A DNA stretch of 64,000 nt from Sulfitobacter sp. DFL-14 (GCF_003335585.1 NZ_QBFD01000015.1:942510-1006509), one strand, 5' to 3'; counted from the first letter of the stretch, positions 24,971 to 33,954 are shown. Numbers and translations are program-made. The notes: generated by a model not told the origin, from the sequence alone.

Positions 24971-26374
24971 ATGGATGGGGATGTGGTTTTGAAAGATGTT
25001 GCACTTTCGACCCTTTTGGGGCCTGCTGGACACCTTGCTGGTGCGGACATGCCCGCGCGCAATCGCACGGACTGGAGCTTTCTGCCTGCGACCAACCCGC
25101 GTGCGGTTTTGCGCCCGACAACCACGCAAGAAGTGTCCTCCATCCTGCGCTATGCCGATAGCCATGGCGTTCCGGTCACCCCGCAAGGTGGGCTGACAGG
25201 GCTGGTTGGCGGGGCGCGTCCGCTGGACGACGGCATCGCGCTTTCGCTGGAACGCATGGTTGGAATCGAAGAAATCGACGCCGATGGCATGACCATGACG
25301 GTGCGTGCCGGCACGCCGCTGGAAACCATCCAGAAGGCGGCTGCCGAGGCGGGGCTGTATTTTCCGCTGGACCTTGGCGCGCGGGGTTCGTGCGCCATTG
25401 GCGGCAACCTGTCGACAAATGCGGGTGGCAACCGTGTGATCCGCTATGGCATGGCGCGTGATCTGGTGCTTGGGGTCGAGGTGGTTTTGCCCGACGGCAC
25501 GGTGATGCCAATGCTGAACAAGATGATAAAGAACAACGCCGGCTATGACCTGAAGCAGTTGTTTCTGGGCGCCGAGGGCACCCTTGGCGTGATTACCCGC
25601 GCCGTTTTGCGGCTGTACCCTGCGCCGGGCTGCACCCATGCCGTTCTGTGTACGGCAGAAAGTTTTAACAAGGTTCTGGCGGTGCTTTCGACCGTGCGGA
25701 GGCGCCTGGGGCCGCTGCTGTCGGCCTTTGAGGTGATGTGGTCCGACTATTGGACGCAAGCCACGCAAAAGGTTCCGGGCATGCGCGCGCCGGTCGAGAT
25801 CGGCGGGGCATCGCATGTCATTCTGATCGAGATGCAGGGGCTGGATGATACCATTGACGGCGCGCGGTTCGCGCAATTGCTGGAAGACATGATAGAGCAG
25901 GAACTGATCACGGACGGCGCTGTTGCACAAAGTCTGGGCGATGTCGCCGCCTTTTGGGCGACCCGCGATGCGGCGGCGGAATTTGCCAATCCCGCCGTGA
26001 TCGGGCCGCATATCAGCTTTGACGTTGGGCTGACCGTTGCGCGGATGGACGAATTCACTACCCGCGCAAAACAAGGGTTGATGGACGCGCTTGGCTGCCA
26101 CTCGGTCTATTATGGCCATGTTGGTGACGGAAACCTGCATGTGGTCGCTTGGGTGCCCGGGGCCGACCCGCAACCGCTGAGCGAAGCCAGCCGGATCGTC
26201 TATGACATCATAGGCGACATGGGCGGCACCATCTCGGCAGAGCACGGCATCGGAACATTGAAAAAACCCTATCTGCCGCTCAGCCGCAGCGTCGAAGAAA
26301 TAGATACGATGCGCCGCCTTAAGGCCGCGCTTGACCCCGGCGGCATCATGAACCCGACCAAGATTTTCGACTAA
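24971..26374 (+). CDS. FAD-linked 2-hydroxyacid dehydrogenase (GlcD/D-lactate dehydrogenase family)
   Basis: 467 residues from ATG 24971. The N-terminal VAO/PCMH FAD domain has 'TPQGGLTGLVGGA' and 'GGNLSTNAGGNRVIRYG'; the C-terminal oxidase domain carries 'YYGHVGDGNLHV' with metal-binding histidines and 'ISAEHGIGTLKKPYL'. The family oxidises D-2-hydroxy acids (lactate, glycolate, 2-hydroxyglutarate) to 2-oxo acids. It leads a rightward cluster with a TctCBA importer and a PEP-mutase-family lyase, suggesting that an imported hydroxy-acid is oxidised and then cleaved. The substrate is not known. Confidence 0.88.
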   Translation: MDGDVVLKDVALSTLLGPAGHLAGADMPARNRTDWSFLPATNPRAVLRPTTTQEVSSILRYADSHGVPVTPQGGLTGLVGGARPLDDGIALSLERMVGIEEIDADGMTMTVRAGTPLETIQKAAAEAGLYFPLDLGARGSCAIGGNLSTNAGGNRVIRYGMARDLVLGVEVVLPDGTVMPMLNKMIKNNAGYDLKQLFLGAEGTLGVITRAVLRLYPAPGCTHAVLCTAESFNKVLAVLSTVRRRLGPLLSAFEVMWSDYWTQATQKVPGMRAPVEIGGASHVILIEMQGLDDTIDGARFAQLLEDMIEQELITDGAVAQSLGDVAAFWATRDAAAEFANPAVIGPHISFDVGLTVARMDEFTTRAKQGLMDALGCHSVYYGHVGDGNLHVVAWVPGADPQPLSEASRIVYDIIGDMGGTISAEHGIGTLKKPYLPLSRSVEEIDTMRRLKAALDPGGIMNPTKIFD

Positions 26375-26445
26375 CCAACCCAAGGGTTTGCAAGGGCGGG
26401 AGGAAACAACGCACGCGCAAACCAAATCCCCGAGGAGGATACACC

Positions 26446-27426
26446 GTGAAGATGACAAGACAGCACTTTCTTGCAGGCCTGGCCGCACTGATGACATCGG
26501 TTGCACTGCCTGCTGCCGCCGCAGACTGGCCTGATGGCCCCGTGACCATGATCGTGCCTTGGGGTGCCGGCGGCGGCACCGATGCGACCGCGCGGATGAT
26601 CGGCTCGATTTTGGAAGAGCAGATTGGCGTGCCGGTTCCGGTGCAGAACCGCACCGGCGGCTCTGGTGTGATTGGCCATGCGGGCATCGCGGATGCAGCC
26701 CCCGACGGTCAGACCATCGGCGTTGCCACGCTGGAAATCGGCACGATGCATCACCTTGGCCTGACCGAACTGGATTACACCGGCTATACGCCACTGGGCC
26801 TGTACAACGCAGACCCGGCCGCGATTTTTGTTCAGGACAAAAGCGATTACGCCACGATTTCGGATCTGTTGACCGCGCTCAACGCGGCTTCTGACGGCGA
26901 AATGAAAGGCTCGGGGTCCGCTCAGGGCGGTGTGAACCATCTGGCGCTGGCCGGGATGCTGATGGCAGCGGGTATGCCTGCCAGCCGCGTGACCTGGGTG
27001 CCATCTGAAGGCGCCGCACCGGGGCTTCAGGATCTGGCCGCTGGCGGCGTTGCTGTTGCCACCGCATCGCTGCCCGAAGCTGCTGCGTTGATGGAAGCCG
27101 GGCTGATCCGTCCCTTGGCCGTGTTTTCCAATGACCGTCTGGACATAGCGCCGGATGTCCCAACCTTTACCGAGGCGACAGGCCATGAGTTTGCGCTGGG
27201 GTCATGGCGCGGGCTGGTCGCCCCTGCGGGGCTTGATCCTGCGGTGGCTGACAAAATCACCGCCGCGCTTGGTGCCGTTGTGAGCGATCCGCGCTATACA
27301 GAATTCATGGCCCAACGCGGCTATGCGATGCAGTGGACCACGGGCGCGGATTTCGAGGCCTTTATGACGGCATCTGACGATCGGCTGGGCGAAACCCTGA
27401 AGGCTGTCGGCCTCGCGTCGGAATAA
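26446..27426 (+). CDS. Tripartite tricarboxylate transporter substrate-binding protein (TctC/Bug)
   Basis: 326 residues with a Sec signal peptide (about 1-26, ending PAAAAD) and Bug-family features 'GPVTMIVPWGAGGGTDATARMIG' and 'VQNRTGGSGVIGHAGIADAAPDGQT'. These proteins capture carboxylates in the periplasm. It follows the FAD oxidase gene by 71 bases with a GAGGAGG ribosome binding site. A perfect 12-bp hairpin follows its stop (27433-27469). Confidence 0.93.
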   Translation: MKMTRQHFLAGLAALMTSVALPAAAADWPDGPVTMIVPWGAGGGTDATARMIGSILEEQIGVPVPVQNRTGGSGVIGHAGIADAAPDGQTIGVATLEIGTMHHLGLTELDYTGYTPLGLYNADPAAIFVQDKSDYATISDLLTALNAASDGEMKGSGSAQGGVNHLALAGMLMAAGMPASRVTWVPSEGAAPGLQDLAAGGVAVATASLPEAAALMEAGLIRPLAVFSNDRLDIAPDVPTFTEATGHEFALGSWRGLVAPAGLDPAVADKITAALGAVVSDPRYTEFMAQRGYAMQWTTGADFEAFMTASDDRLGETLKAVGLASE

Positions 27427-27432
27427 AACAAC

Positions 27433-27469
27433 GGAGCGACGGGCGGTCACAAGGATTGCCCGTCGCTCC
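27433..27469 (+). terminator. Perfect hairpin between tctC and tctB
   Basis: GGAGCGACGGGC and GCCCGTCGCTCC form a 12-bp stem with a 13-base loop, 7 bases after the tctC stop and 26 bases before tctB. There is no T-run, so RNA stabilisation or processing is more likely than full termination. It parallels hairpins after three other binding-protein genes in this window. Confidence 0.7.
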
Positions 27470-27495
27470 ACCACCCCTGGGGAGGAGGCGGAGCC

Positions 27496-27960
27496 ATGAA
27501 GTTTCATGATACGGCGATCGGCGCGGCCCTTGTGGTTTTTGGCATCTGGGTCACGATCACAGCTTGGGGCTTTCCCAAACTAACCGGTCAACCGGTAGGG
27601 CCCGGAACCTTTCCAATACTGCTGGGCGGCCTGTGTACAGTCGGGGGGGCGATCATTGCCCTTCAGGGCCTGCGAACCCGCGCACCCATTGCCGTACTAC
27701 ACGAAGGATGGCGTCACCCCGGTCGGGCTTTGGCCGCGCTTGTGGCGATTGGCGGAGCCTGTGTGCTTGCGGTGACATTTGAAACGGTGGGCTTTCCATT
27801 GGGGGGAAGCCTGTTGATGGTGGCGATCTATCTGGCCGCCGGATATCGCAATCCCGGCTGGATTGTCTTTTCGATCGGCTTTGTCACAACCGTCCACATT
27901 CTGCTGACCCGGTTCTTGCATGTGCCGTTTCCGTCCGGCCTGCTGAAGGGATTTCTCTGA
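27496..27960 (+). CDS. Tripartite tricarboxylate transporter small membrane subunit (TctB)
   Basis: 154 residues with four hydrophobic segments and the TctB opening ('GAALVVFGIWVTITAWGFPKL', 'GPGTFPILLGGLCTVGGAIIAL'). A GGGGAGGAGG ribosome binding site precedes it. It shares one base with tctA (TGATG). It forms the membrane complex with TctA. Confidence 0.9.
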   Translation: MKFHDTAIGAALVVFGIWVTITAWGFPKLTGQPVGPGTFPILLGGLCTVGGAIIALQGLRTRAPIAVLHEGWRHPGRALAALVAIGGACVLAVTFETVGFPLGGSLLMVAIYLAAGYRNPGWIVFSIGFVTTVHILLTRFLHVPFPSGLLKGFL

Positions 27961-29450
27961 TGTTTGAAAACCTGATGGCGGCGCTGCCGCTGGTGTTCAC
28001 ATGGCACATGGCGCTGATCATGCTGGCCTGCGCGACTTTTGGTCTGTTTGTGGGGGCCGTGCCCGGACTGTCCGCGACCATGGCCACCGCGATGCTGGTG
28101 CCGATCACCTTTTTCATGGATCCGGTCCCCGCCATAGCCGCCATTGTCACCACGGCGGCCATGGCGATTTTTGCCTCGGATATTCCGGCAGCGCTTGTGC
28201 GCATTCCCGGCACCGCCGCATCGGCGGCCTATATCAACGATCTGGATGCGATGACCCGACAAGGCAAGGTCGGGCGCGCGCTTGGCATCTCTGTCACCGC
28301 TTCGGCCATCGGGGGCATATTCGGATCGCTGGTGCTGATGGTGGCGGCACCGCAGCTGGCCATTGTGTCCCTGAATTTCACCTCGTTCGAATATTTCTGG
28401 CTGGCGCTTCTGGGCCTTTCGGCTGCCGTGATGCTGGGCAGCGGATCGATCCTGAAATCGCTGATGGCGCTTTTGTTCGGACTGATGATTGCCAGTATCG
28501 GCATGGACACAACCGCCGGCTTTCCGCGCTTTACCTTTGGGTCAACAACGCTGCTGGGCGGTGTGGCCTTTGTCCCCGCGCTGATCGGCATGTTTGCCAT
28601 CCCCGAATTGATCCGCACGCTGGTCAACCGCGATCCGGTGGTGCCGGTTGGCAATCCGCTGCGCATGTTTGCAGGCCTTGGCGGGTTGTTGTGGCGGTCC
28701 AAGACCAACCTTGCACGCGGCTCGACCATTGGCACCATTATCGGCATCCTGCCCGGCGCGGGATCTGACATCGGGTCGTGGATTTCTTACGCTGTTTCCA
28801 AGCGGTTTTCACGCACGCCGGAAAAATACGGCAAAGGCAGCGAGACGGGGCTGGTCGAGGCCTGTGCGGCCAATAATTCCGCCCTGTCGGGGGCCTATGT
28901 GCCCGCCATGGTCTTTGGCATTCCGGGCGACAGCATCACCGCCATCGTGATCGGTGTGCTTTATGTCAAAGGGCTGAATCCGGGGCCGATGGTGTTCCTG
29001 ACCTCGGGCGACCAGATCATGGCCATCTTCCTGACCTTTCTGATCGCCAATATCATGATTGTACCGCTTGGCCTGTTGGCCGTGGCGCTGGCCAGTCAGG
29101 TGCTGCGGGTGCCGAAACTGGCGCTGGCCGCGCCGATCCTGTGCTTTTGCATCGTCGGAGCCTATTCCATCGATTCAGCGGCCTCGGGCGTGGTCATCAT
29201 GCTGGTGCTGGGGCTGTTCGCCTATCTGATGGAGGAGAACGGTTTTCCGGTGGCGCCTGCCATTCTGGGCATCGTTATGGGTCTGTTGGTCGAACGCAAT
29301 TTTGTCACCTCGCTGATCAAGGCAGACTCCAGCCTGCTGGGCTTCTTCGAGCGGCCCATCGCGGCAGGGCTGGCGGTGCTTGTGCTGATCGTCTGGATCA
29401 CCCCTGTCATGCTTTGGCTGCGTGGCCGCCGGACCGAGGTGCGCACATGA
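27960..29450 (+). CDS. Tripartite tricarboxylate transporter large membrane subunit (TctA)
   Basis: 496 residues with about twelve membrane segments and TctA signatures 'GAVPGLSATMATAMLVPITF' and 'GILPGAGSDIGSWISYAVSKR', plus 'AANNSALSGAYVPAMVFGIPGDS'. This is the translocating channel of the sodium- or proton-coupled importer. The last four bases overlap the start of the GntR gene. Confidence 0.94.
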   Translation: MFENLMAALPLVFTWHMALIMLACATFGLFVGAVPGLSATMATAMLVPITFFMDPVPAIAAIVTTAAMAIFASDIPAALVRIPGTAASAAYINDLDAMTRQGKVGRALGISVTASAIGGIFGSLVLMVAAPQLAIVSLNFTSFEYFWLALLGLSAAVMLGSGSILKSLMALLFGLMIASIGMDTTAGFPRFTFGSTTLLGGVAFVPALIGMFAIPELIRTLVNRDPVVPVGNPLRMFAGLGGLLWRSKTNLARGSTIGTIIGILPGAGSDIGSWISYAVSKRFSRTPEKYGKGSETGLVEACAANNSALSGAYVPAMVFGIPGDSITAIVIGVLYVKGLNPGPMVFLTSGDQIMAIFLTFLIANIMIVPLGLLAVALASQVLRVPKLALAAPILCFCIVGAYSIDSAASGVVIMLVLGLFAYLMEENGFPVAPAILGIVMGLLVERNFVTSLIKADSSLLGFFERPIAAGLAVLVLIVWITPVMLWLRGRRTEVRT

Positions 29451-30151
29451 CCCTGTCGCGTATTGCACCAACACCCTCTCTTGCCGAAACCGTGGCGTCG
29501 CGTATCCGCGAGGCGATTTTGGCCGGAACCTTCCGGCTGGGGGAAAAGATCACCGATGACCGGCTGGTCGAACAGCTTGGCGTGTCGCGCACACCGATCC
29601 GCGACGCGATGGCCATTCTGGCGCATGAAGGTCTGGTGGTTGTGCGGCCCAAACGCGGCAGCTTTGTCTTTGAAACTTCCCCCGAGGATATCGCCGCGAT
29701 CTGCACCTACCGTGAAATCCTTGAGGTGCAGGCCGTGCGCCTTGCCCTTGACGTGGCCCGCGACGCTTACCTGCAAGAGCTTGGCAGGATCGTCGAGGAT
29801 CTGGACAGCGCATTAGGGCAGGACGATGCCGTGCGCTATGGCCAGCTTGATACCGAATTTCACAATGCCGCGTTCCGGCATTGCAACAATTCCTATCTGC
29901 GCGATGCCAACGGGCTGGTGGCAGGGCGGATTGCCGCGCTGCGCACCAACATTACCGCGCCCTATGCCGACCGCCGCGTTGAATCGATGGCTGAACATCG
30001 CGCCATGCTGGACATGCTGAAAACCGGCAACTGGGCAGGGTTTCAAGCAGCAATAGCCACCCATATCGGCCGCACCGAGATCGTTTACAGCAAGGCCCTG
30101 AGCGATGGGCACCTTGGCACCCGTCCGGCACCAGACAGGAAACAGAGATGA
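29447..30151 (+). CDS. GntR-family transcriptional regulator (FCD type) within the Tct operon
   Basis: 234 residues from ATG 29447, chosen because it overlaps the tctA stop by 4 bases and begins directly before the DNA-binding domain ('SLAETVASRIREAILAGTFRLGEKITDDRLVEQLGVSRTPIRDAM'-type GntR core). The C-terminal FCD domain has 'DTEFHNAAFRHCNN' and 'EHRAMLDMLKTGNW'. It is embedded between transporter and enzyme genes, overlapping both by 4 bases, which predicts that it senses the imported substrate and controls its own operon. Confidence 0.92.
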   Translation: MTLSRIAPTPSLAETVASRIREAILAGTFRLGEKITDDRLVEQLGVSRTPIRDAMAILAHEGLVVVRPKRGSFVFETSPEDIAAICTYREILEVQAVRLALDVARDAYLQELGRIVEDLDSALGQDDAVRYGQLDTEFHNAAFRHCNNSYLRDANGLVAGRIAALRTNITAPYADRRVESMAEHRAMLDMLKTGNWAGFQAAIATHIGRTEIVYSKALSDGHLGTRPAPDRKQR

Positions 30152-31029
30152 GAACCACAGGACTTTTGACCGGCGCGGCGCGGTTGCGCGCGCGGCTGGA
30201 CAGCGGACAGATCCTTGCCGCACCCGGAGCGGGCGATCCGTTGACTGCGCGGCTGGTGGCCGAGGCCGGCTTCGAGGCTGTCTATATGACGGGTCTTGGC
30301 GCGACAGCCTCGCGCCTTGGCACGCCCGATCTTGGGCTGATGACGCAGACGGAAATGGCCGAACAGCTGCGCGCTTTGGTGCGGGTCTGTGATCTGCCGG
30401 TGATTGCAGATGCCGATACCGGCTATGGCGGGCCGCTGAATCTGCGGCGGACCTTTCAGGACTACGCCTTGTCAGGCGCGGCTGCGTTGCATCTGGAGGA
30501 TCAGGAAAGCCCGAAACGCTGTGGCCAACTGTCCGGTGTGCGTCTGGTGTCCCGCACCGAGGCGGCAAAGCGGCTGACGTCGCTGGTGGCGGTCCGCGCG
30601 GAAATGCAGACAGATCTGGTGCTGATCGGTCGTACCGACGCCTTGCAACCCGAGGGGCTGGACGCTGCGCTGGATCGTGCGCGCGCCTATCGCGATACCG
30701 GTGTCGATCTGGTCTTTGTCGATGGTGTGAAAACCCGCGCCGAGGTCGAGGCCATCGCGCGCGGCCTTGAGGGGCCAAAGGTGGTCAGCCTGGTTGATGG
30801 AACCGAGGCCGCAAATGTGACCCTGGGCGAGCTGGAACAGATGGGTTTCAGCCTTGCCCTTTACGCGGTCTCTGCGCTGTTCGGGGCAATTTCCGGCAGC
30901 CGCGCCGCCCTTGCCGCGTTGAAGCAAAACGGACATCCCGACGCGGCCCCGACGGTTCCCTATGCCGATTACGCGCAGGTCGTTGATCTGGCCGGTCATC
31001 AGAAATTTGCCCACGACTACGAGACTTAA
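30148..31029 (+). CDS. Isocitrate lyase/PEP mutase-family lyase
   Basis: 293 residues with a TIM-barrel of the PEP mutase/ICL superfamily: 'GAGDPLTARLVAEAGFEAVYMTG', the metal-binding 'ADADTGYGGPLNLRRTFQDY', 'HLEDQESPKRCGQLSG' with the catalytic-loop KRCG motif, and 'LIGRTDALQPEGLD'. The KRCGxxxG loop fits a C-C lyase (2-methylisocitrate, 2,3-dimethylmalate or oxaloacetate type). Following a hydroxyacid dehydrogenase and a TctCBA importer, it probably splits the imported branched or hydroxylated dicarboxylate. The exact reaction is unknown. Confidence 0.85.
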   Translation: MRTTGLLTGAARLRARLDSGQILAAPGAGDPLTARLVAEAGFEAVYMTGLGATASRLGTPDLGLMTQTEMAEQLRALVRVCDLPVIADADTGYGGPLNLRRTFQDYALSGAAALHLEDQESPKRCGQLSGVRLVSRTEAAKRLTSLVAVRAEMQTDLVLIGRTDALQPEGLDAALDRARAYRDTGVDLVFVDGVKTRAEVEAIARGLEGPKVVSLVDGTEAANVTLGELEQMGFSLALYAVSALFGAISGSRAALAALKQNGHPDAAPTVPYADYAQVVDLAGHQKFAHDYET

Positions 31030-31090
31030 GCCGCAACACGGGGTGCGCAGCGCGCCCGTCAGGCCCCTTAACGCAAATCGGGAAAACGCC

Positions 31091-32992
31091 ATGAAAACCT
31101 CTATCGCGACTGTCTCTGTTCCAGGAACCTTGCAAGACAAGCTAAAGGCCATTGCCAGCGCCGGTTTTGACGGGGTCGAAATTTTCGAACAGGATTTCAT
31201 CACCGACGCGGGCAGCCCCCGCGATGTGGGTGCCATGATCCGCGATCACGGGCTGGAAATCACATTGTTCCAACCCTTCCGCGACTTTGAAGGGCTGCCG
31301 GGGGCGCTGCGCACCAAAGCCTTTGACCGGGCGCGGCGCAAGTTCGACGTGATGGCAGAGCTAGGCACCGATATGGTGCTGTTCTGTTCATCCTGCCACC
31401 CCGAGGCACTTGGCGGTATCGACCGCGCGGCGGCGGATTTTGTGGAACTGGGCGAAATCGCGGCCACACGGGGCATCCGCGTAGGCTATGAAGCGCTGGC
31501 ATGGGGGCGGCATGTGAACGACCACCGCGACGCCTGGGAAATTGTGCGCCGTGCGGATCATCCCAACATCGGCCTGATCGTGGACAGTTTTCACACCCTT
31601 GCGCGGGGCATTGACCCTGAAACCCTGCGCCGCATTCCGGGCGACCGGATCTTTTTCATGCAGCTTGCGGACGCGCCCCGCATCGACATGGACCTGCTGT
31701 ACCTGTCGCGCCATTTCCGCAACATGCCTGGCGAGGGCGATCTGGAGGTGACCGCCTTTACCCGCGCAGTGATGGCAACGGGGTACAAGGGGCCGGTCAG
31801 CCTTGAGATTTTCAACGACCAGTTTCGCGGCGGTATGCCCGGAAACGTCGCCCGGGACGGATATCGGTCGCTGATCGCGCTGATGGACGATGTCCGCCGC
31901 GCCGAACCCGATTGCGCCACCGACCTAGGCAGTTTTCCGGCGCGCACGCCGGTCGGCGGCATTTCCTTTATCGAATTTGCGTCGCAGGGTGCGGATGCCG
32001 AGGCGCTTGCGACCCTGCTCCAAAGCCTGGGGTTCACCAATGTCGGCCATCATGTGTCAAAGCGTCTGACGCTGTGGCAACAGGGCGAGATCCGAATTCT
32101 GATAAATAGCGAAACGACTGATCTGGCGGCATCCATCTACAACCTTCACGGCACTTGCATTTACGACATTGGGCTTGCTGTCGGATCCGCCGACGACACG
32201 GTCAAGCGCGCCCGCGCACTGGGGGCGGAACCCTTTGCACAGCCGCTCAGCCCCAGCCAGACCAGCATTCCCGCTATCCGTGGGCTGGGTGGCAGCGTAC
32301 TGCATTTCATTGATGACGCCGACAGCGCGTCAGATGTCTGGACGTCGGAATTCACCGCCACGCAACAGCCCGGACCGGGGGCTGGACTGACACGGGTCGA
32401 TCATATCGCACAGACCATGACCTATGACGAAATGCTGAGCTGGTCCTTGTTTTACACCTCGCTTTTCAACATGACCAAGGCACCGATGGTTGACGTCACC
32501 GACCCTGATGGGCTTGTGCGCAGTCAGGCCCTGTCGACGCCCGATGGCACTTTCCGCATCACGCTGAACGGTGCCGAGTCGCATCGCACCTTTGCCGGTG
32601 CCTTTCTGGCCGACAGCTTTGGCGCGCCGGTGCAGCATGTGGCGCTGGCCACCGACGATATTTTTGCCACCGCCGTGGCGCTGGGTGATCTTGGGTTTGA
32701 AAGCCTGCCGCTGCCGGACAATTACTATGCCGACCTTGCCGCGCGTTTCGACATTGATCCCGGGGTTCTGGCCAAAATGCGCCGCCTGAATATTCTTTAT
32801 GACCAGGACAAAGACGGTGCGTTCTTCCAACTGTACTCGCAGCCTTTTGCCGGTGGGATGTTCATCGAAATCCTCGAACGAAGCGCCGCCTATAATGGCT
32901 ATGGCGCCGCCAACGCGGCCTTTCGAATTGCCGCCCAAAAGCGTCTGCGGCGCAATAACGCCATGCCGCGGGCAGGGCGATCTGGGCGATAA
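31091..32992 (+). CDS. quiC: Two-domain 3-dehydroshikimate dehydratase (QuiC type: sugar-isomerase-like plus HPPD-like)
   Basis: 633 residues from ATG 31091; an upstream in-frame start would overlap the lyase gene. The N-terminal TIM-barrel (about 1-280) has metal ligands in 'YEALAWGRH', 'IVDSFHTL', 'FFMQLADAP' and 'VSLEIFND'. The C-terminal part (about 290-620) has two vicinal-oxygen-chelate modules with 'VDHIAQTM', 'QHVALATDD' and 'MFIEILER', the His-His-Glu iron site of hydroxyphenylpyruvate dioxygenases. Fused proteins of this build turn 3-dehydroshikimate into protocatechuate. No protocatechuate dioxygenase gene is nearby, so the role of the second domain in this organism is open. Confidence 0.85.
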   Translation: MKTSIATVSVPGTLQDKLKAIASAGFDGVEIFEQDFITDAGSPRDVGAMIRDHGLEITLFQPFRDFEGLPGALRTKAFDRARRKFDVMAELGTDMVLFCSSCHPEALGGIDRAAADFVELGEIAATRGIRVGYEALAWGRHVNDHRDAWEIVRRADHPNIGLIVDSFHTLARGIDPETLRRIPGDRIFFMQLADAPRIDMDLLYLSRHFRNMPGEGDLEVTAFTRAVMATGYKGPVSLEIFNDQFRGGMPGNVARDGYRSLIALMDDVRRAEPDCATDLGSFPARTPVGGISFIEFASQGADAEALATLLQSLGFTNVGHHVSKRLTLWQQGEIRILINSETTDLAASIYNLHGTCIYDIGLAVGSADDTVKRARALGAEPFAQPLSPSQTSIPAIRGLGGSVLHFIDDADSASDVWTSEFTATQQPGPGAGLTRVDHIAQTMTYDEMLSWSLFYTSLFNMTKAPMVDVTDPDGLVRSQALSTPDGTFRITLNGAESHRTFAGAFLADSFGAPVQHVALATDDIFATAVALGDLGFESLPLPDNYYADLAARFDIDPGVLAKMRRLNILYDQDKDGAFFQLYSQPFAGGMFIEILERSAAYNGYGAANAAFRIAAQKRLRRNNAMPRAGRSGR

Positions 32993-33098
32993 CACGTCCG
33001 GCTACTGTAGTTGGAAAGTCATGGGGCATGTTGTGATTATTTAACATACTCGTGCTTATAGGTATCGCTCACAAAGGGGACGCGCGCTACCTTCAAGT

Positions 33099-33450
33099 GG
33101 CTCTGTTGCGCAAATCGGGTGAGGGATTCATCTGGTGAATCCAGCGTGATAGCTGGATGGCATGAGCAGACCAATACCCCCGACTTACAAGATCAAGAAT
33201 TGGCGGGCCTATAACGAAGCGCTGAAGCGCGTCGTTTCACGACCTCGCTGACGATCCATTGCCCGGCAGTCGCTGCTTGCAGCGATGTCCCGAGAGGGGA
33301 TGAAGGTGTTGTTCGGCATGGCGCTCTGGCAGACGACCGGCTTCGTGGAAAGTCTCCTGCGATTGAGTGGATTGGACTGGTCGGTGCCGGATTTCAGCAC
33401 GCTTTCACGCCGCCAGAAGTCTCTCGCCGTGGTATACCCGTCACAGAGGC
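33099..33450 (+). pseudogene. IS5-family transposase remnant with left inverted repeat
   Basis: A left terminal repeat GGCTCTGTTGCGCAAATC (33099-33116) precedes a start 'MSRPIPPTYKIKNWRAYNEALKR', the usual N-terminus of IS5 (IS903-like) transposases. The frame breaks near 33230, then resumes as 'MKVLFGMALWQTTGFVESLLRLSG' and 'WSVPDFSTLSRRQKSLAV'. The DDE catalytic core is deleted after about 33435. This is a dead, internally damaged IS copy. Confidence 0.85.
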
Positions 33451-33514
33451 CATGGATGTCCGGCCAGGATATTGCCAAGTTGTTGACTGGGTTTGCTAAA
33501 GATATGTGGACGCC

Positions 33515-33650
33515 ATGAATATTCCAGTTGATTTGCCACGCCCGAAGGGCTTTCGTTACCCGCGTGAGAATATTGCTTACGCTGTTTGGGCGCAGCATCG
33601 GTTAGCTCTGAGCACGGCGGATGTTGAAGACCTGTTGGCCGCGCGGCCTC
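33515..33650 (+). pseudogene. N-terminal fragment of an IS6-family transposase
   Basis: About 45 residues, 'MNIPVDLPRPKGFRYPRENI' then 'AYAVWAQHRLALSTADVEDLLA', match the start of IS6-family (IS6100/IS26-like) transposases. The sequence then diverges; the rest of the gene is missing. It lies directly after the IS5 remnant, so one element or a deletion joined the two. Confidence 0.75.
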
Positions 33651-33688
33651 TGGGCAGATTACACCGCAGAATTGGTAGCATAATCCGG

Positions 33689-33736
33689 CCTTTGCCAAGC
33701 TTCGCAAGCTGATGCCAACAACTTGGCAATACCTGC
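33689..33736. repeat. 48-bp repeat, copy A
   Basis: The 48 bases beginning CCTTTGCCAAGCTTCGCAAG recur at 40756-40803 in the same orientation with two differences. Both can encode 'FAKLRKLMPTTWQYL', so they look like two copies of the C-terminal end of an unidentified mobile-element gene. Together they bracket the toxin-antitoxin, ECF41 and AraC genes. Confidence 0.8.
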
Positions 33737-33900
33737 GGAAGAGATGGTGTCCGAGGCGCTGCGCGGCCTTGCCCGCTGTCTCTACCGCCAGCTTCAGAGC
33801 GAACACGACCAGCTGTCCTCGGACGAGACCATCGAGGACGGCATAATCGCCAATGAATACACCTTCATCGCAGGGGGCGGCGGTTCGGATGACACATGGG
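33737..33900 (+). pseudogene. C-terminal fragment of an unidentified plasmid-type protein
   Basis: The frame from about 33747 reads 'MVSEALRGLARCLYRQLQSE' followed by 'HDQLSSDETIEDGIIANEYTF', a helical C-terminal end that I associate with small plasmid-encoded proteins, with no proper N-terminus. It lies between the repeat copy and the antitoxin promoter. It is best taken as a remnant; the family is not named with confidence. Confidence 0.4.
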
Positions 33901-33929
33901 AGGGTTCAACCTATGTCTTGCAGAATATC

Positions 33930-33949
33930 CAGAATGTATGTATATTCTG
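33930..33949. promoter_or_regulatory. Inverted repeat operator before the antitoxin gene
   Basis: CAGAAT-N8-ATTCTG (arms 33930-33935 and 33944-33949), with an additional CAGAAT at 33921. It ends 5 bases before the antitoxin ATG and overlaps the AT-rich promoter area. Phd-type antitoxins bind such repeats to repress their own operon. Confidence 0.6.
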
Positions 33950-33954
33950 CACAA

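Noticed and set aside
24956..26794. A 612-codon frame antisense to the FAD oxidase gene
   Set aside because: It is an arginine/histidine-rich antisense shadow of GC-rich coding sequence, with no family resemblance.
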